Positions 5,913 to 5,983 of a stretch of DNA of 5,983 nucleotides are shown one piece after another (the first letter of the stretch is position 1; each line of letters opens with the position of its first letter). A program made the position numbers and the translations under genes. This stretch comes from Alistipes sp. Its GTDB lineage: Bacteria > Bacteroidota > Bacteroidia > Bacteroidales > Rikenellaceae. The stretch lies in contig JAGBTW010000185.1 of assembly GCA_017631135.1 (NCBI GenBank), positions 1 through 5,983 of the forward strand. The letters run 5' to 3'. The notes beneath the pieces are model-generated. The model saw only the letters and a list, made by a program, of their open reading frames with translations. It did not search any database and had not been told where the DNA came from.

Positions 5913-5983
5913 AGTTTGTGTGATAGTGACGCTGTGGCACTTTTGTCAAAGTTGGGTATGAGACGTACGTTAAGTACTACCCA
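5881..5983. other. Right-hand end of the window, no gene assigned
   Basis: After the terminator no coding region can be supported. A minus-strand frame is open from the window edge to a TAG at 5852-5854 (43 codons), and an ATG at plus 5958 opens a frame that runs off the edge (MRRTLSTT). A weak plus-strand promoter-like pair precedes that ATG: TTTG (5915-5918), 19 bp, then CACTTTTG (5938-5945), one mismatch from the -7 consensus. The evidence is too short to choose between these. Confidence 0.4.

Overview
The window looks like a chromosomal piece of a Bacteroidota genome, most likely order Bacteroidales. The strongest evidence is the single-protein fusion of LpxC to FabZ followed by lpxA, an arrangement typical of this phylum. 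Supporting signs are a TonB-family transducer with a Gly/Lys-rich linker, start codons without Shine-Dalgarno sequences, AT-rich intergenic gaps, and -7-type boxes of the form TAnnTTTG. I cannot name the genus.

Layout. Four genes lie on the minus strand, in transcription order: a TonB-family energy transducer (3470-2610), a small exported protein of unknown function overlapping it by ATGA (2613-2212), a two-helix membrane protein of unknown function (2123-1623), and a CPA1-type K+/H+ or Na+/H+ antiporter with a TrkA-C domain (1550-63). A 109-bp AT-rich divergent promoter region (3471-3579) separates them from a plus-strand lipid A pair: lpxC/fabZ (3580-4965) and lpxA (4997-5782). A strong hairpin terminator follows lpxA (5812-5880). 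The last 100 bp contain no gene I can support.

Function. LpxA attaches a 3-hydroxyacyl chain from acyl-ACP to UDP-GlcNAc, LpxC removes the N-acetyl group, and FabZ dehydrates 3-hydroxyacyl-ACP for fatty acid elongation. The pair therefore holds both enzymes that compete for the same acyl-ACP pool, plus the committed deacetylation step. The TonB-like protein would pass proton-motive force to outer-membrane receptors. The antiporter handles cation and pH homeostasis. All of the recognised genes concern the cell envelope or ion homeostasis.

Novelty. Most of the window is ordinary core genome. The least explained parts are the translationally coupled tonB plus Cys/His/Asp-rich exported small protein, the unknown two-helix membrane protein with a GC-rich inverted repeat upstream, and the nested inverted repeats after lpxA. 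I see no mobile element, CRISPR array, tRNA, rRNA or defence system.
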